NCBI GenBank assembly: GCA_021325275.1
Contig: JAJPHL010000063.1
Location: 1 to 64,000 of the forward strand
Origin: Terriglobia bacterium
Lineage (GTDB): Bacteria > Acidobacteriota > Terriglobia > JAJPHL01
Direction of reading: 5' to 3'
DNA: 64,000 nt
The position numbers were made by a program, and so were the translations under genes. Under the pieces are notes generated by a model, which made no database searches, was not told the origin of the DNA, and saw only the letters and a program-made list of their open reading frames with translations. This document shows positions 30,626-38,632 of the stretch, piece after piece. Positions within the stretch are counted from its first letter, which is position 1. Each line of letters begins with the position of its first letter.

Positions 30626-31269
30626 AGAGCGGCGAAAAGAAAAAACTGGCCTTCGCGTTCGGATTCCTGGTGCTGGCCTTCACGTATTTGTATTTTTCGC
30701 TATTCGGCAACTCGTCGGCGCCGAAACCGGTGGCCGAAGACGCCACCAGCCGCCGCCAGAGCGCGCTGAACTCGCTGACCAAGAACGAGGCCACGCCGTT
30801 TACACCCGGGCCCGCGCGCAAGGGACGCACGATCGTCGACGCGCTGGCCGTCGATCCCGTGCTGCGCCTCGATCTGCTGGCGAAGATGCAAAACGTGAAG
30901 TATGAAGGCAGCGACCGCAACATTTTCCAGTTTTACACGGCGCCTCCGCCGCCGATGCCTACGGTGGTCAAGTCGCCGATCGTGGCAACCAATAATCAGG
31001 CGCCGCCTCCCGGACCGCCCCCTGCGGCGCCGACGCCTTCGATCCCACTGAAGTATTATGGAATCGTGACCACGCTGCGCACGCAAGCGCGCAAGGCGTG
31101 CTTGCAGGACGGCGATGATATTTTCGTAGCCGCCGAAGGCGAAACGGTGAACAAGAAGTATCGCGTGCTGAAGATCACGGAGCAGGGCAGTGAGCACACC
31201 GTGGAAGTGGAAGACACCACTTCGCACGTGAAAGCGAAGATTCCGTTACAGGAAGACAAGGCTTCCTGA
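30622..31269 (+). CDS. PilP/GspC-like periplasmic linker protein
   Basis: 215 residues at the PilP position. It has one N-terminal membrane helix (LAFAFGFLVLAFTYLYFSLF), a region with YEGSDRNIFQFY, a proline-rich linker (APPPGPPPAAPTPS) and a small beta domain (IPLKYYGIVTTLRTQARKACLQDGDDIFVAAEGETVNKKYRVLKI), which matches the homology region shared by PilP and GspC and contacts the secretin. It carries no lipobox cysteine, unlike classical PilP, so it is anchored by its helix as GspC is. Confidence 0.72.
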   Translation: MKSGEKKKLAFAFGFLVLAFTYLYFSLFGNSSAPKPVAEDATSRRQSALNSLTKNEATPFTPGPARKGRTIVDALAVDPVLRLDLLAKMQNVKYEGSDRNIFQFYTAPPPPMPTVVKSPIVATNNQAPPPGPPPAAPTPSIPLKYYGIVTTLRTQARKACLQDGDDIFVAAEGETVNKKYRVLKITEQGSEHTVEVEDTTSHVKAKIPLQEDKAS

Positions 31270-31274
31270 TCGCT

Positions 31275-32132
31275 ATGAAAGCCGGCCCCATGAAAAAGCG
31301 CGAAGAAGGCTGGGCCATGTTGACGGTCCTGCTGTTTTTCGCCATTTTCCTCATTACGATGGCCGTGGCTCTGCCGCTTGGCGCGTTTGAAGCGCGCCGC
31401 CAGCACGAAATGGAGTTGATGGATCGCGGCAAGGACTACATGCGCGCGATCCAGCTTTACTACCGCAAGTTTCGCCGCTATCCGAGTCGCCTGGAAGATC
31501 TCGAGAACACCAACCAGATTCGTTTTCTCCGCAAACGCTGGACAGATCCCATGACCGGAACCCAGGAGTGGCGCCTGATCCATATGGCTCCCAACGGCAT
31601 GTTGGTGGATTCCGTCCTCACCGCGCCCGGCGCCACGGGATCGACCGGCGCACCCGGCTCGGTCGCGGGGCTGAACCCATCGGCGGCCGGCAGCACCAGC
31701 CTCTCTACCAGTATTTCGATGCTCACGCCGGTCGGCGGCACGTCGGCCGGCACGTCCACCGGATTTTCCGGGCAGCCCACGGTGGTCGGCGCGGGAATCG
31801 CGGGCGTCGCGAGCAAGAGCGAAAAGGCCAGCATTCTGGTGTACAACTCGCGGCAGAAATACAACGAGTGGGAGTTCATCTACGATCCGCGCAAGGATCC
31901 GTTGATGACCGCGCAAGGTGGCCTTGGCGGTCAGCCGGGTCAACCAGGACAGCCCGGGCAGCCGGGCCAACCCGGCGCGCCTGGTCAGCCGGGACAACCG
32001 GGCGGTCCCGGCGGCGTGGGCACGTTCGGCGGCGCCGGCACCGGCTTTGGGTCGGGGGCTGGCTCGACCAATCCTCCAGGCAGTACTGTAGGAGTTCCCA
32101 ACATTCCTGGGACGACGATTCCGCATCCGTAA
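31275..32132 (+). CDS. Pseudopilin-like protein with collagen-like tail
   Basis: 285-residue protein closing the pil operon. The N-terminus MKKREEGWAMLTVLLFFAIFLITMAV resembles a prepilin signal: basic residues, Gly before the hydrophobic helix (REEG/WAMLT), but without the usual Glu at +5, as in GspK-like minor pseudopilins. The following GKDYMRAIQLYYRKFRRYPSRLEDLENTN and WTDPMTGTQEWRLI are standard pseudopilin features. Downstream is a Gly/Ser/Thr-rich segment and then 11 Gly-X-Y triplets (residues 216-248), mostly GQP, before a Gly-rich end. A collagen-like tail on a pseudopilin is unusual. Cleavage by a prepilin peptidase (not encoded in this window) is expected. Confidence 0.78.
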   Translation: MKAGPMKKREEGWAMLTVLLFFAIFLITMAVALPLGAFEARRQHEMELMDRGKDYMRAIQLYYRKFRRYPSRLEDLENTNQIRFLRKRWTDPMTGTQEWRLIHMAPNGMLVDSVLTAPGATGSTGAPGSVAGLNPSAAGSTSLSTSISMLTPVGGTSAGTSTGFSGQPTVVGAGIAGVASKSEKASILVYNSRQKYNEWEFIYDPRKDPLMTAQGGLGGQPGQPGQPGQPGQPGAPGQPGQPGGPGGVGTFGGAGTGFGSGAGSTNPPGSTVGVPNIPGTTIPHP

Positions 32133-32231
32133 GTCGGCCTGTGCGCTCCTGTAACATTTACTTACAAGGTCCGTCCTTTCACTTTTTCTTATTCCGGGGA
32201 TTCCCAAACCGGGCTACAATCACTCTGAAGC

Positions 32232-32651
32232 GTGACTCGGCCAATTCTTCTCATCGAGGACGAACAGGCGCAGCGGGAACTGGTGCGCCATGTGCTGGAA
32301 CCTCGCGGTTTCGAGGTAACCGAGGCACAAAACGGCGGGGAGGGGATTGCCTTCCTCGAGCGGAAGGAGTTTGCCGTGATCATCTTGGACTTGCGAATGC
32401 CCGGCGGCAGCGGGGAATTCGTGATCCAGTGGATCCTGGCGAACCGGATTCACCTGCGCAATCGCGTCCTGATCTGCACCGGCGACTTGCTCTCTCCTGG
32501 ACTTGAGGTTTTTCTCAGCAAGCTGGAACTTCCCATGTTGGCGAAGCCGTACCTGCTCGGTCAGTTGATCGAGGCGGTAGAGAAAATCGCCGGCGGCTTT
32601 GGTCCGCCGAAGCAATTGCTGGAGTCGCGAGCCACTGCCGGCCGCAACTAA
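32232..32651 (+). CDS. Single-domain response regulator (receiver)
   Basis: 139-residue CheY-like receiver with no output domain. GTG 32232 starts MTRPILLIEDEQAQRELV; the acidic pocket is ED at 9-10, the phospho-acceptor Asp is in VIILDLRMPG, Thr is in LICTGD and the conserved Lys is in MLAKPY. It follows the pil operon by 99 bases on the same strand and may act on it or serve a remote kinase. Its 3' end overlaps the convergent transglycosylase stop by four bases. Confidence 0.88.
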   Translation: MTRPILLIEDEQAQRELVRHVLEPRGFEVTEAQNGGEGIAFLERKEFAVIILDLRMPGGSGEFVIQWILANRIHLRNRVLICTGDLLSPGLEVFLSKLELPMLAKPYLLGQLIEAVEKIAGGFGPPKQLLESRATAGRN

Positions 32652-33325
32652 TTTCCCTTCAATTTTTCCCGATTGAACTGCGTGATGATGCGGCGAACGT
32701 ACGCGTCGGTCTCGCGATAGGGCGGGAGTCCCTTGTACGTTTGTACGGTGCCGGGACCGGCGTTGTAGGCCGCCAGCGCCAGCGCCAGATCGTGGCCGTA
32801 CTTGTCGAGAAGCTGGCGGATGTACGCCGTTCCCGCTTCCACGTTGGCCGGGGCATCGAAGACGTTCGACACGCCGAGCTCGCGAGCGGTCGCGGGCATG
32901 AGCTGCATCAGTCCCGACGCGCCTTTCGGTGACACCGCGCGCACGCTGCCCGCCGATTCCGCGGCGATCATGCAGCGAATCAGCACCGGATCGAGTCCAT
33001 GGCGCGCGCTGGATACGCGGATCAGGTCGTCGAGTGTGACGTGCAGCGCGTCCGGCTTGGTGGCGGGTTTTGGGTCGGGTGTCGCGCTAGGTGCGGGTGC
33101 TGCCTTCGCGGGTTCAGTCGCCGGCGCATCGGTGATGAATCTGTCGATATCGCCCGTGGACATGTCGGCCGTGCCGCCCCCGGGCAGGAACAAGTGAACG
33201 ACGTCGCCTTCGGTTTCATGGCGGTCGACGGCGATGGTGAATCCGTTTTTGAGAAGTGCCGATTCCGCGCTTGCCGAAATGGCCGCCAGCGCCAAGACCA
33301 CCCAGAACCGGAGAGCGACACGCAT
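32648..33325 (-). CDS. Lytic transglycosylase (SLT family)
   Basis: Periplasmic peptidoglycan lyase of 225 residues. The start at 33325 (MRVALRFWVVLALAAISASA) gives a signal peptide; the longer upstream frame runs through repeat DNA. After an Ala/Pro linker the SLT domain shows the catalytic Glu in MIAAESAGSVRAVSPKGASGLMQLMPATA, then AGTAYIRQLLDKYG, LALAAYNAGPG and the C-terminal ETDAYVRRI. Such enzymes often open the wall for pili and secretion systems, which suits its location next to the pil operon. Its 5' side faces the nested repeats at 33.4-33.9 kb. Confidence 0.87.
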   Translation of the reverse strand: MRVALRFWVVLALAAISASAESALLKNGFTIAVDRHETEGDVVHLFLPGGGTADMSTGDIDRFITDAPATEPAKAAPAPSATPDPKPATKPDALHVTLDDLIRVSSARHGLDPVLIRCMIAAESAGSVRAVSPKGASGLMQLMPATARELGVSNVFDAPANVEAGTAYIRQLLDKYGHDLALALAAYNAGPGTVQTYKGLPPYRETDAYVRRIITQFNREKLKGN

Positions 33326-33383
33326 CCTTGTATTGTAAGACGGATTAAAGCGGCCCGGCGTTGACCAAAATCGTCGTGGTCGG

Positions 33384-33929
33384 TTGAATTCTTGCGGCTC
33401 TGCCGCGTCTTTGTGCGGAAAGGCTCTGCCTTTCCAGGCGAGGCTACGCCTCGGCCCTGGAGTTTGGACATTTTGCTTGGCAATGGCAAAAGCGAATTTC
33501 CAAGCCCGCGAATGCGGGCGCCTCGCATAAAGCCTAGGGCGTGCGCCGAGCGTCTTTTGCGAGGCGAAGCCCTGGGAAGATTCCCGAAGAAATGGAAGCC
33601 CGCGAAGCCGGGCGCTCGACAACGTCGTTCGGATCGAAAACCGCGGTGTCGAGCGCCCATTTCATGGGCTTCCCTGTTTCTCGAACGGCACCCCAGGGCT
33701 TCGCCTCGCAAGAAGACGCTCGGCGGGCGCCCTGGGCTCTATTCGAGGCGCCTGCTGCGCAGGCTCGGGGACAGAATGTAATCGAACACTCGCCAACGTG
33801 GCACGGAAATGTCCAAACTCCCAAGGCGAGGCTACGCCTCGCCCGCAAGGCGCAGCCTTGCGAAAGTATTTTACAGGCGTTTCGGAAAGGCAAAGCTTTT
33901 CCGCACAAAGAAGCGGCGGAGCCGCAAAG
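33384..33929. repeat. Family B element interrupted by a family A insertion
   Basis: The left end (TTGAATTCTTGCGGCTCTGCCGCGT, then CTTTGTGCGGAAAGGCTCTGCCTTTCC) and the right end (GGAAAGGCAAAGCTTTTCCGCACAAAG, then GCGGCGGAGCCGC) are inverted copies and match the intact element at 20511-20700. Between them lies a complete family A element bracketed by an 18-base direct repeat. Removing it restores a family B element of about 160 bases. Confidence 0.65.
33454..33823. mobile_element. MITE-like element, family A copy 2, flanked by 18-bp direct repeats
   Basis: The ends GGAGTTTGGACATTTTGCTT and (complement) GGAGTTTGGACATTTCCGTG match those of the element at 8574-9221 in the opposite orientation, including subterminal blocks (CTTGGCAATGGCAAAAGCGAA and the complement of CACTCGCCAACGTGGC). 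The 18-base direct repeat AGGCGAGGCTACGCCTCG lies on both sides (33436-33453 and 33824-33841) and is itself a hairpin. The interior is rich in small palindromes and has no transposase. Confidence 0.68.
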
Positions 33930-34006
33930 CGCCCTTTGGTTCAAGGTGACCAATTCCGGTTAGAGTTATAGTGCGCGCCCAGCAACAGAGGCGGAACGAA
34001 AACAAT

Positions 34007-34102
34007 ATGAAGAGGAATTTGGTCCATGGATTGGGCGACGATCTGCGTCCCGAATACGACGTGAAGATTTTTAGGAACGGGATTCGGGGGAAGTATCTTT
34101 AG
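34007..34102 (+). pseudogene. Antitoxin-like N-terminal fragment
   Basis: A 31-codon frame (ATG 34007 to TAG) contains LGDDLRPEYDVKIFRNGIRGKYL. This resembles the opening of small bacterial antitoxins with the pattern LRPEYD...NGVRGKY, but the rest of the antitoxin and any toxin are absent. The following 31 bases run into the convergent PQQ dehydrogenase stop. I read it as a remnant; homology is judged by eye only. Confidence 0.35.
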
Positions 34103-34133
34103 CAGGCGACGGCCACAACGAACGTTGTACTCA

Positions 34134-35705
34134 CTACTTCGACCTCATCACAAAAGCCCAAAGCGTCTCGCCCGCCCCGACCACCACGTACTGCTCGCCG
34201 TCGAGCTCGTAGCTGATGGGACCGTTGCTCACCGACGATCCCAGGCCCGCGTGCCACAGGATCGCGCCGGTCGTCGCGTCGAGCGCGATGACGTTGTTCG
34301 ATCCGTCGCCCGCGAACAGCAAATTTCCTGCTGTGCTCATCAGGCCCGCGCGCGATCCTGTTTGCCACGGATGCACCCAGCGAATTTTGCCGGTGCGATA
34401 GTCGATGGCCTCGATCATGGTTTCCAGTGTCGCGCCGCCTTCGTCGATTCCGCCCCATCCCATGGGATTCGCGTCGGGATCGAAGACGTAGTACACGCTG
34501 TACGCGCGCGACGCGTTCACGTAGAACAATCCCGTTTGCGGGCTGAAGGTCGGCGGCGGCCAATTTGTCGCGCCGCCTTGATTCGGCGACACGAGCGAGC
34601 CATCGAGTTGCGGCATCTTCGCGGGGTCGGGGATCGGTGAGCCGTTTTTGTCGACGCCCTTCGCCCAATTCACTTTCACGTACGGCGTCGACAGGAGATT
34701 TTTTCCCGTGGCCCGATCGAGCACGAAAAAATATCCGTTGCGCGCCGCCAGCGCCAACATCTTGCGCGGCTGGCCTTCCCAATCGGCGTCGAACAACACG
34801 GGAACTTGCGTGGCGTCCCAATCGTGCGTGTCATGCGGCGACGCCTGGAAATACCATTGCATTTTTCCAGTGTCGGGATTCAACGCCACAACGCACGCCG
34901 TGAAAAGATTGGCGCCTTCGCGATTCTTGTGCGCGATCACCGGCTGCGGATTGCCCGTGGTGATGTAGAGCAAGTTCAGCGCGGGATCGTAGGTGGGTGG
35001 CTGCCACGTCATGCCGCCGCCGTGCTTCATCATTTCTTCGTTGGGCCACGTCTCCGAGCCGGGATCGCCTTTTTTCTGCGGCACCGTGTAGAAGCGCCAC
35101 TTCATCGCACCGGTTTCGAGATTGTAGCCGGAGACATATCCCGGGCGGTCGAGATCGTCGCCGCTGACGCCGGTGATCAAAACGTCGTGAACCACCGTCG
35201 GCGCGAGCGAGCCGTAATAAAACTGGTCGAGATCACAAATCGGAACGGCCCAGCGTTGTGACCCGTCTTTGATGTTCAACGAAACCAGATGGCAGTCCGG
35301 CGTTTCCACGTAGAGCCAATCGTGAAACACCGCCACGCCGCGATTGCCGATGTGCGTGCCGCCCTTGGAGGTCCACTTGAAGGTCCAAATCTCACGGCCG
35401 TTTCGCGCGTCCACGGCCCACACGTGATCGGGCGCGGCGAAATACAAAATACCGTTGATCTCCAGCGGCGTCGCCTTGATGCTGCCGGGATTTCCGGAGG
35501 CGTGATACATCCACGCCAGCGTCATCGTGCGGACGTTCGATGAATTGATCTGCTTGAGCGTGCTGAAGCGGCGTCCCGAGTAGTCGCCGTGATACGTGGG
35601 CCATGTGTCGGTCGGTTGCTCGAGCAGTTTTGCGGGATCGAGTCCGACTTGACCGAATAGCGGCGCGGCCAGGGCGAGAATGAAAGCAAATCGGCGCGTG
35701 GTCAT
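34134..35705 (-). CDS. PQQ-dependent dehydrogenase (quinoprotein, beta-propeller)
   Basis: Periplasmic quinoprotein of about 523 residues in the methanol/alcohol dehydrogenase superfamily. ATG 35705 overlaps the stop of the cytochrome gene and gives a signal peptide (MTTRRFAFILALAAPLFGQ). Propeller repeats are plain: TWPTYHGDYSGRRFSTLKQIN, GREIWTFKW, MKWRFYTVP, GGGMTWQPPTYDPALNLLYITTGNP, GKMQWYFQASPHDTHDWDATQVP, TGLFYVNASRAYSVYYV, GKIRWVHPWQTGSRAGLMSTAGNLLFAGD. No haem c domain is fused, so electrons should pass to the multihaem cytochrome encoded just upstream. The substrate alcohol or sugar is unknown. Confidence 0.88.
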   Translation of the reverse strand: MTTRRFAFILALAAPLFGQVGLDPAKLLEQPTDTWPTYHGDYSGRRFSTLKQINSSNVRTMTLAWMYHASGNPGSIKATPLEINGILYFAAPDHVWAVDARNGREIWTFKWTSKGGTHIGNRGVAVFHDWLYVETPDCHLVSLNIKDGSQRWAVPICDLDQFYYGSLAPTVVHDVLITGVSGDDLDRPGYVSGYNLETGAMKWRFYTVPQKKGDPGSETWPNEEMMKHGGGMTWQPPTYDPALNLLYITTGNPQPVIAHKNREGANLFTACVVALNPDTGKMQWYFQASPHDTHDWDATQVPVLFDADWEGQPRKMLALAARNGYFFVLDRATGKNLLSTPYVKVNWAKGVDKNGSPIPDPAKMPQLDGSLVSPNQGGATNWPPPTFSPQTGLFYVNASRAYSVYYVFDPDANPMGWGGIDEGGATLETMIEAIDYRTGKIRWVHPWQTGSRAGLMSTAGNLLFAGDGSNNVIALDATTGAILWHAGLGSSVSNGPISYELDGEQYVVVGAGETLWAFVMRSK

Positions 35706-36718
35706 TTCAGTGTCACCAGATACGCCAGAAGATCGTGCATGTCTTTGTCGGTGTATTTGTCGAGCAGCGCGTCGTGCGCGGCGAAGGGATCGTTTTTCAC
35801 CACTTTCACGTCGGGCGTTCGGGCCCACGAATGATAGACACCCTGCGCGTCGCGCAGGGCCACGGTGAAATCGTCGAACGCCGCGGGATAGCCGGTCACG
35901 GGCGGCGCGCCCGCGGCCGTCACTGTAATCGTCACGCGCGGGCGATTCGGTCCGCGGGCGTTTCGGGGAGAAACAATCCGTAACTCCAGCGCCGGTACGT
36001 CGTACTTCGCGCCGATCTTGGCAAGATCGCCGGTCACCGAATGGCACGCGGTGCAACCGCCTGCTCCATTGAAGAACGCCGCGCCCGCCTTCGCGTCGCC
36101 GGTCAACAAATCTTGCTGATGGAAAATCGGCGATCCACGCAGCGTGTCGTAGACCTGCTCATGGATGAAGTGCACCACGTCGCTGAGATTTTCGCCGGTC
36201 AGCGAGGAAATCGGATGTCCGCTTTGCAGCGGATGTCCTTTTTTAAGGTACGGAATGATCTCACTGCCATAGCGATCGTGCAGCACCATCTCCGAGCGAA
36301 CCAAGTTGGCTCCTTGCGGTCCGCCGCGGGCCTGCGTTCCGTGACAGTTGATGCATTCCGCCGCCCACACTTTGCGTCCACGCTCGGCGGCGGCGAAATC
36401 CACCAGGTGTTTGTCCGCTGATCCGGCCTGGACTCCGCGTCCGCCGCCTTTCACCGATCCTTCGCGCCGCATCAGATACTCGATGATCAGGGCAAATTCG
36501 TCGGGTGATCCTTTCGCGCCCAGGCCCTGCATCTTCTGGATCGTTTGCGTCCACTGATCTTTGGACCGCGGAGGCATGGAGAAGTCGGTGGCGTGGCACA
36601 CGCCGCAGACTTTGCGGAACGTGCTGTACGCCGTTTCCGGATTGTATTCCTGCGCGTGGGCGGATGCGGCCCCAACGAACAGGGCGAAGAGGAGTAGGAA
36701 CGGAGCTAAACGTTGCAA
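35702..36718 (-). CDS. Periplasmic multihaem c-type cytochrome
   Basis: About 338 residues. The start is probably TTG 36718 inside the 3' end of the isomerase gene (LQRLAPFLLLFALFVGAASAHAQ, a signal peptide); no ATG is available nearby. Three CxxCH haem sites are visible: CGVCH near residue 39, CINCH near 120 and CTACH near 225. YNPETAYSTFRKVCGVCHA and the final ALLDKYTDKDMHDLLAYLVTLK are typical of cytochromes that partner quinoprotein dehydrogenases. It overlaps both neighbours by a few bases, forming one operon. Likely electron acceptor of the PQQ enzyme. Confidence 0.83.
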   Translation of the reverse strand: MQRLAPFLLLFALFVGAASAHAQEYNPETAYSTFRKVCGVCHATDFSMPPRSKDQWTQTIQKMQGLGAKGSPDEFALIIEYLMRREGSVKGGGRGVQAGSADKHLVDFAAAERGRKVWAAECINCHGTQARGGPQGANLVRSEMVLHDRYGSEIIPYLKKGHPLQSGHPISSLTGENLSDVVHFIHEQVYDTLRGSPIFHQQDLLTGDAKAGAAFFNGAGGCTACHSVTGDLAKIGAKYDVPALELRIVSPRNARGPNRPRVTITVTAAGAPPVTGYPAAFDDFTVALRDAQGVYHSWARTPDVKVVKNDPFAAHDALLDKYTDKDMHDLLAYLVTLK

Positions 36719-37560
36719 ATCTCGATCGCTTTCTTGAGCACCGCGGCGGGATCGTGTCCCGGCGCGGGAGAATACTCGTGTGAGAGGAACCCAGTGAATC
36801 CCAGATCGGCAATGGACTGCGCGACGAAGCGATAGTTCAGCTCCTGCGTTTCGTCGATGTCGTGGCGTCCGGGATTTCCGCCTGTGTGGAAGTGCCCGAT
36901 CCACTGAAAATTGTCGCGGATGTTGCGCACGATGTCGCCGTCCATGATTTGGGCGTGGTAAATGTCGTAGAGGATTTTCACACGCGGCGAGTTCACGCGC
37001 TTCACCACGTCCACGCCCCAGGCGATGTGGTCGAACATGTAATCCTTGTGATTCACCTTGCTGTTCAAATACTCGATACAGATGTTGACGCCTTTGTCTT
37101 CGGCGTGCGCCTTCACGGAATTGAGAAACGCCACGCAATTGTCCGCACCCTCGCGGTCGTCCATGCCTTTGCGATTGCCGGAGAAGGTGATGATGTTCGG
37201 CGCGCCGTTCGCCGCGGACAAATCGATCGCCGCGGCCATCAGCGGCGCCAGTTTCGCGTGATTCTCCTTGCGGTTCAGCGCTTCGGGAATGTTGCCGCCC
37301 GGTCCCGGCGGATACATCGACGGCACGAGTCCATATTTTTTCAGCAGCGGCCACTGATCGGGTCCGATCAGATCGAATCCCTTGATGCCGCACTCGGCCG
37401 CGATCTTGCAGCAATCTTCGAGCGATGTGCCGCGCGCGAAAACGCCTTGTGTGACGCCTTGTTTCAACCGGCCGGTACTGGGCGGTTTGGCGGACTGTCC
37501 GTGCAGCGCGACTCCGGCGATTGTCGCGCCCACTGCGGAAACGAAATCTCTTCGACGCAT
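36706..37560 (-). CDS. Sugar phosphate isomerase/epimerase-like TIM barrel, Tat-exported
   Basis: Xylose-isomerase-like TIM-barrel protein of 284 residues. MRRRDFVSAVGATIAGVALHG is a twin-arginine signal; the start at 37560 is preferred because AGGAG lies seven bases upstream, while ATG 37566 is too close. Metal-site regions include CIEYLN, KILYDIYHAQIMDGDI, GHFHTGGNPGRHDIDETQELNYR and FLSHEYSP, closest in feel to hydroxypyruvate isomerase-like proteins. It is first in an operon with the cytochrome and the PQQ dehydrogenase, so it may process the sugar-like substrate or product of that system in the periplasm. Confidence 0.83.
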   Translation of the reverse strand: MRRRDFVSAVGATIAGVALHGQSAKPPSTGRLKQGVTQGVFARGTSLEDCCKIAAECGIKGFDLIGPDQWPLLKKYGLVPSMYPPGPGGNIPEALNRKENHAKLAPLMAAAIDLSAANGAPNIITFSGNRKGMDDREGADNCVAFLNSVKAHAEDKGVNICIEYLNSKVNHKDYMFDHIAWGVDVVKRVNSPRVKILYDIYHAQIMDGDIVRNIRDNFQWIGHFHTGGNPGRHDIDETQELNYRFVAQSIADLGFTGFLSHEYSPAPGHDPAAVLKKAIEICNV

Positions 37561-37618
37561 GTTCATTCTCCTGGAGACGTTTCCCATCTTCGACTGCGCA
37601 ACGAGTCTTGTCAAGGTC

Positions 37619-38482
37619 TCAGGTCAGTTTTTCGAACTTGCCATTTCGATAGACAAACAGGGTATCGGTGAGTCCATAGCGCGATTCGCGCAACGACTGC
37701 GTCGCCATTTCATTGAGTTTGGCGATTCCAGCGGTATTTCGCGACCCCGTGAAAAGCAGAAGTTCCCGCGACGGCACGGCGACGACGATGTCGCCGTCTA
37801 CTTTGATCTGGCCGCCGCTCCAAAGATGGTCGACAAGCAAGAGGCTCGCCTCGTAGTCGCCGCCGACCGAGATCATGGAAACGAGCGGTCCAATGTGCAA
37901 TTTCGGCTCCGGAAGAAGTTGCCGCAAGTTATGGATCGCCAGATCTCGCAGTTGCGTCCTGGCGAATCCGGACTCTTGGAACAGCTTGGGAGTGAGATAG
38001 CGCATGCTGGTTGGATTATCTTCCGCATAGACGACAACCAATTCGTCGTTGAAGTCGTCGAACACCAGTTCCAGGGGACTTGCCAGGCCGCGATTGATCT
38101 CTCTGGTCCACCCTCTGTCTTTGATGATCGGTACGATACGCGCGGTATCAAACGAATCACGCGCGCTAAATCCCTCGATTTGTGTTGCCACGTGTCTTCG
38201 CAACAGTTCTTGGCGCATTCTGGGACTCCGGTTGTACTCCGCATGCAGATTGTCCAGGAAGGCCGTGGATTCCTTTCCCTGAGCGTCGCGGATGTGAATC
38301 TCACTCATGCTCTTCACTGTGATGGTTGCACCCGGCGCCGCCGCGCGCAATTTATCGACAAACTTGGCGCAGAGCTTTTCGCGCGAGATCGGCGCGGCGC
38401 GGTACCGGAAGTAGGCGAGGCAAACCACCCCAACGAAAAAGACGCAAACGAGAATGAGAGGGAGGTAGTCCAAGAGTTTCAT
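37619..38482 (-). CDS. DUF1444 (YtpQ-like) protein with N-terminal membrane anchor
   Basis: 287-residue protein of the DUF1444 family. A membrane helix (YLPLILVCVFFVGVVCLAYFRY) precedes the cytoplasmic or periplasmic domain, in which ISREKLCAKFVDKLRAAAPGATITV, IVPIIKDRGW, ELVVVYAEDNPTSMRYLTPKLF, YEASLLLVDHLW and DGDIVVAVPSRELLLFTGSRN match the family pattern. The function of DUF1444 is unknown. ATG 38482 is chosen at the membrane segment. The gene is downstream of nothing obvious and divergent from the MerR gene. Confidence 0.75.
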   Translation of the reverse strand: MKLLDYLPLILVCVFFVGVVCLAYFRYRAAPISREKLCAKFVDKLRAAAPGATITVKSMSEIHIRDAQGKESTAFLDNLHAEYNRSPRMRQELLRRHVATQIEGFSARDSFDTARIVPIIKDRGWTREINRGLASPLELVFDDFNDELVVVYAEDNPTSMRYLTPKLFQESGFARTQLRDLAIHNLRQLLPEPKLHIGPLVSMISVGGDYEASLLLVDHLWSGGQIKVDGDIVVAVPSRELLLFTGSRNTAGIAKLNEMATQSLRESRYGLTDTLFVYRNGKFEKLT

Positions 38483-38632
38483 TCTAGCGCAAGCACTTGG
38501 TGTTCGAAAAATCTCGTGCACATCGCTGAATTTCGTTGTGCTAGAATCAAACGCTGCAGCCGGAGTTACTTTTGAGTTACTTCCCCTGGGTGCATTTGTC
38601 TGTTAGCTTGTTTGAAACAGGTGAGTTCAACT

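Noticed and set aside
31920-32020. Tandem DNA repeat of unknown type
   Set aside because: It is the coding sequence of the Gly-X-Y triplets in the pseudopilin, with synonymous codon variation that points to protein-level selection.
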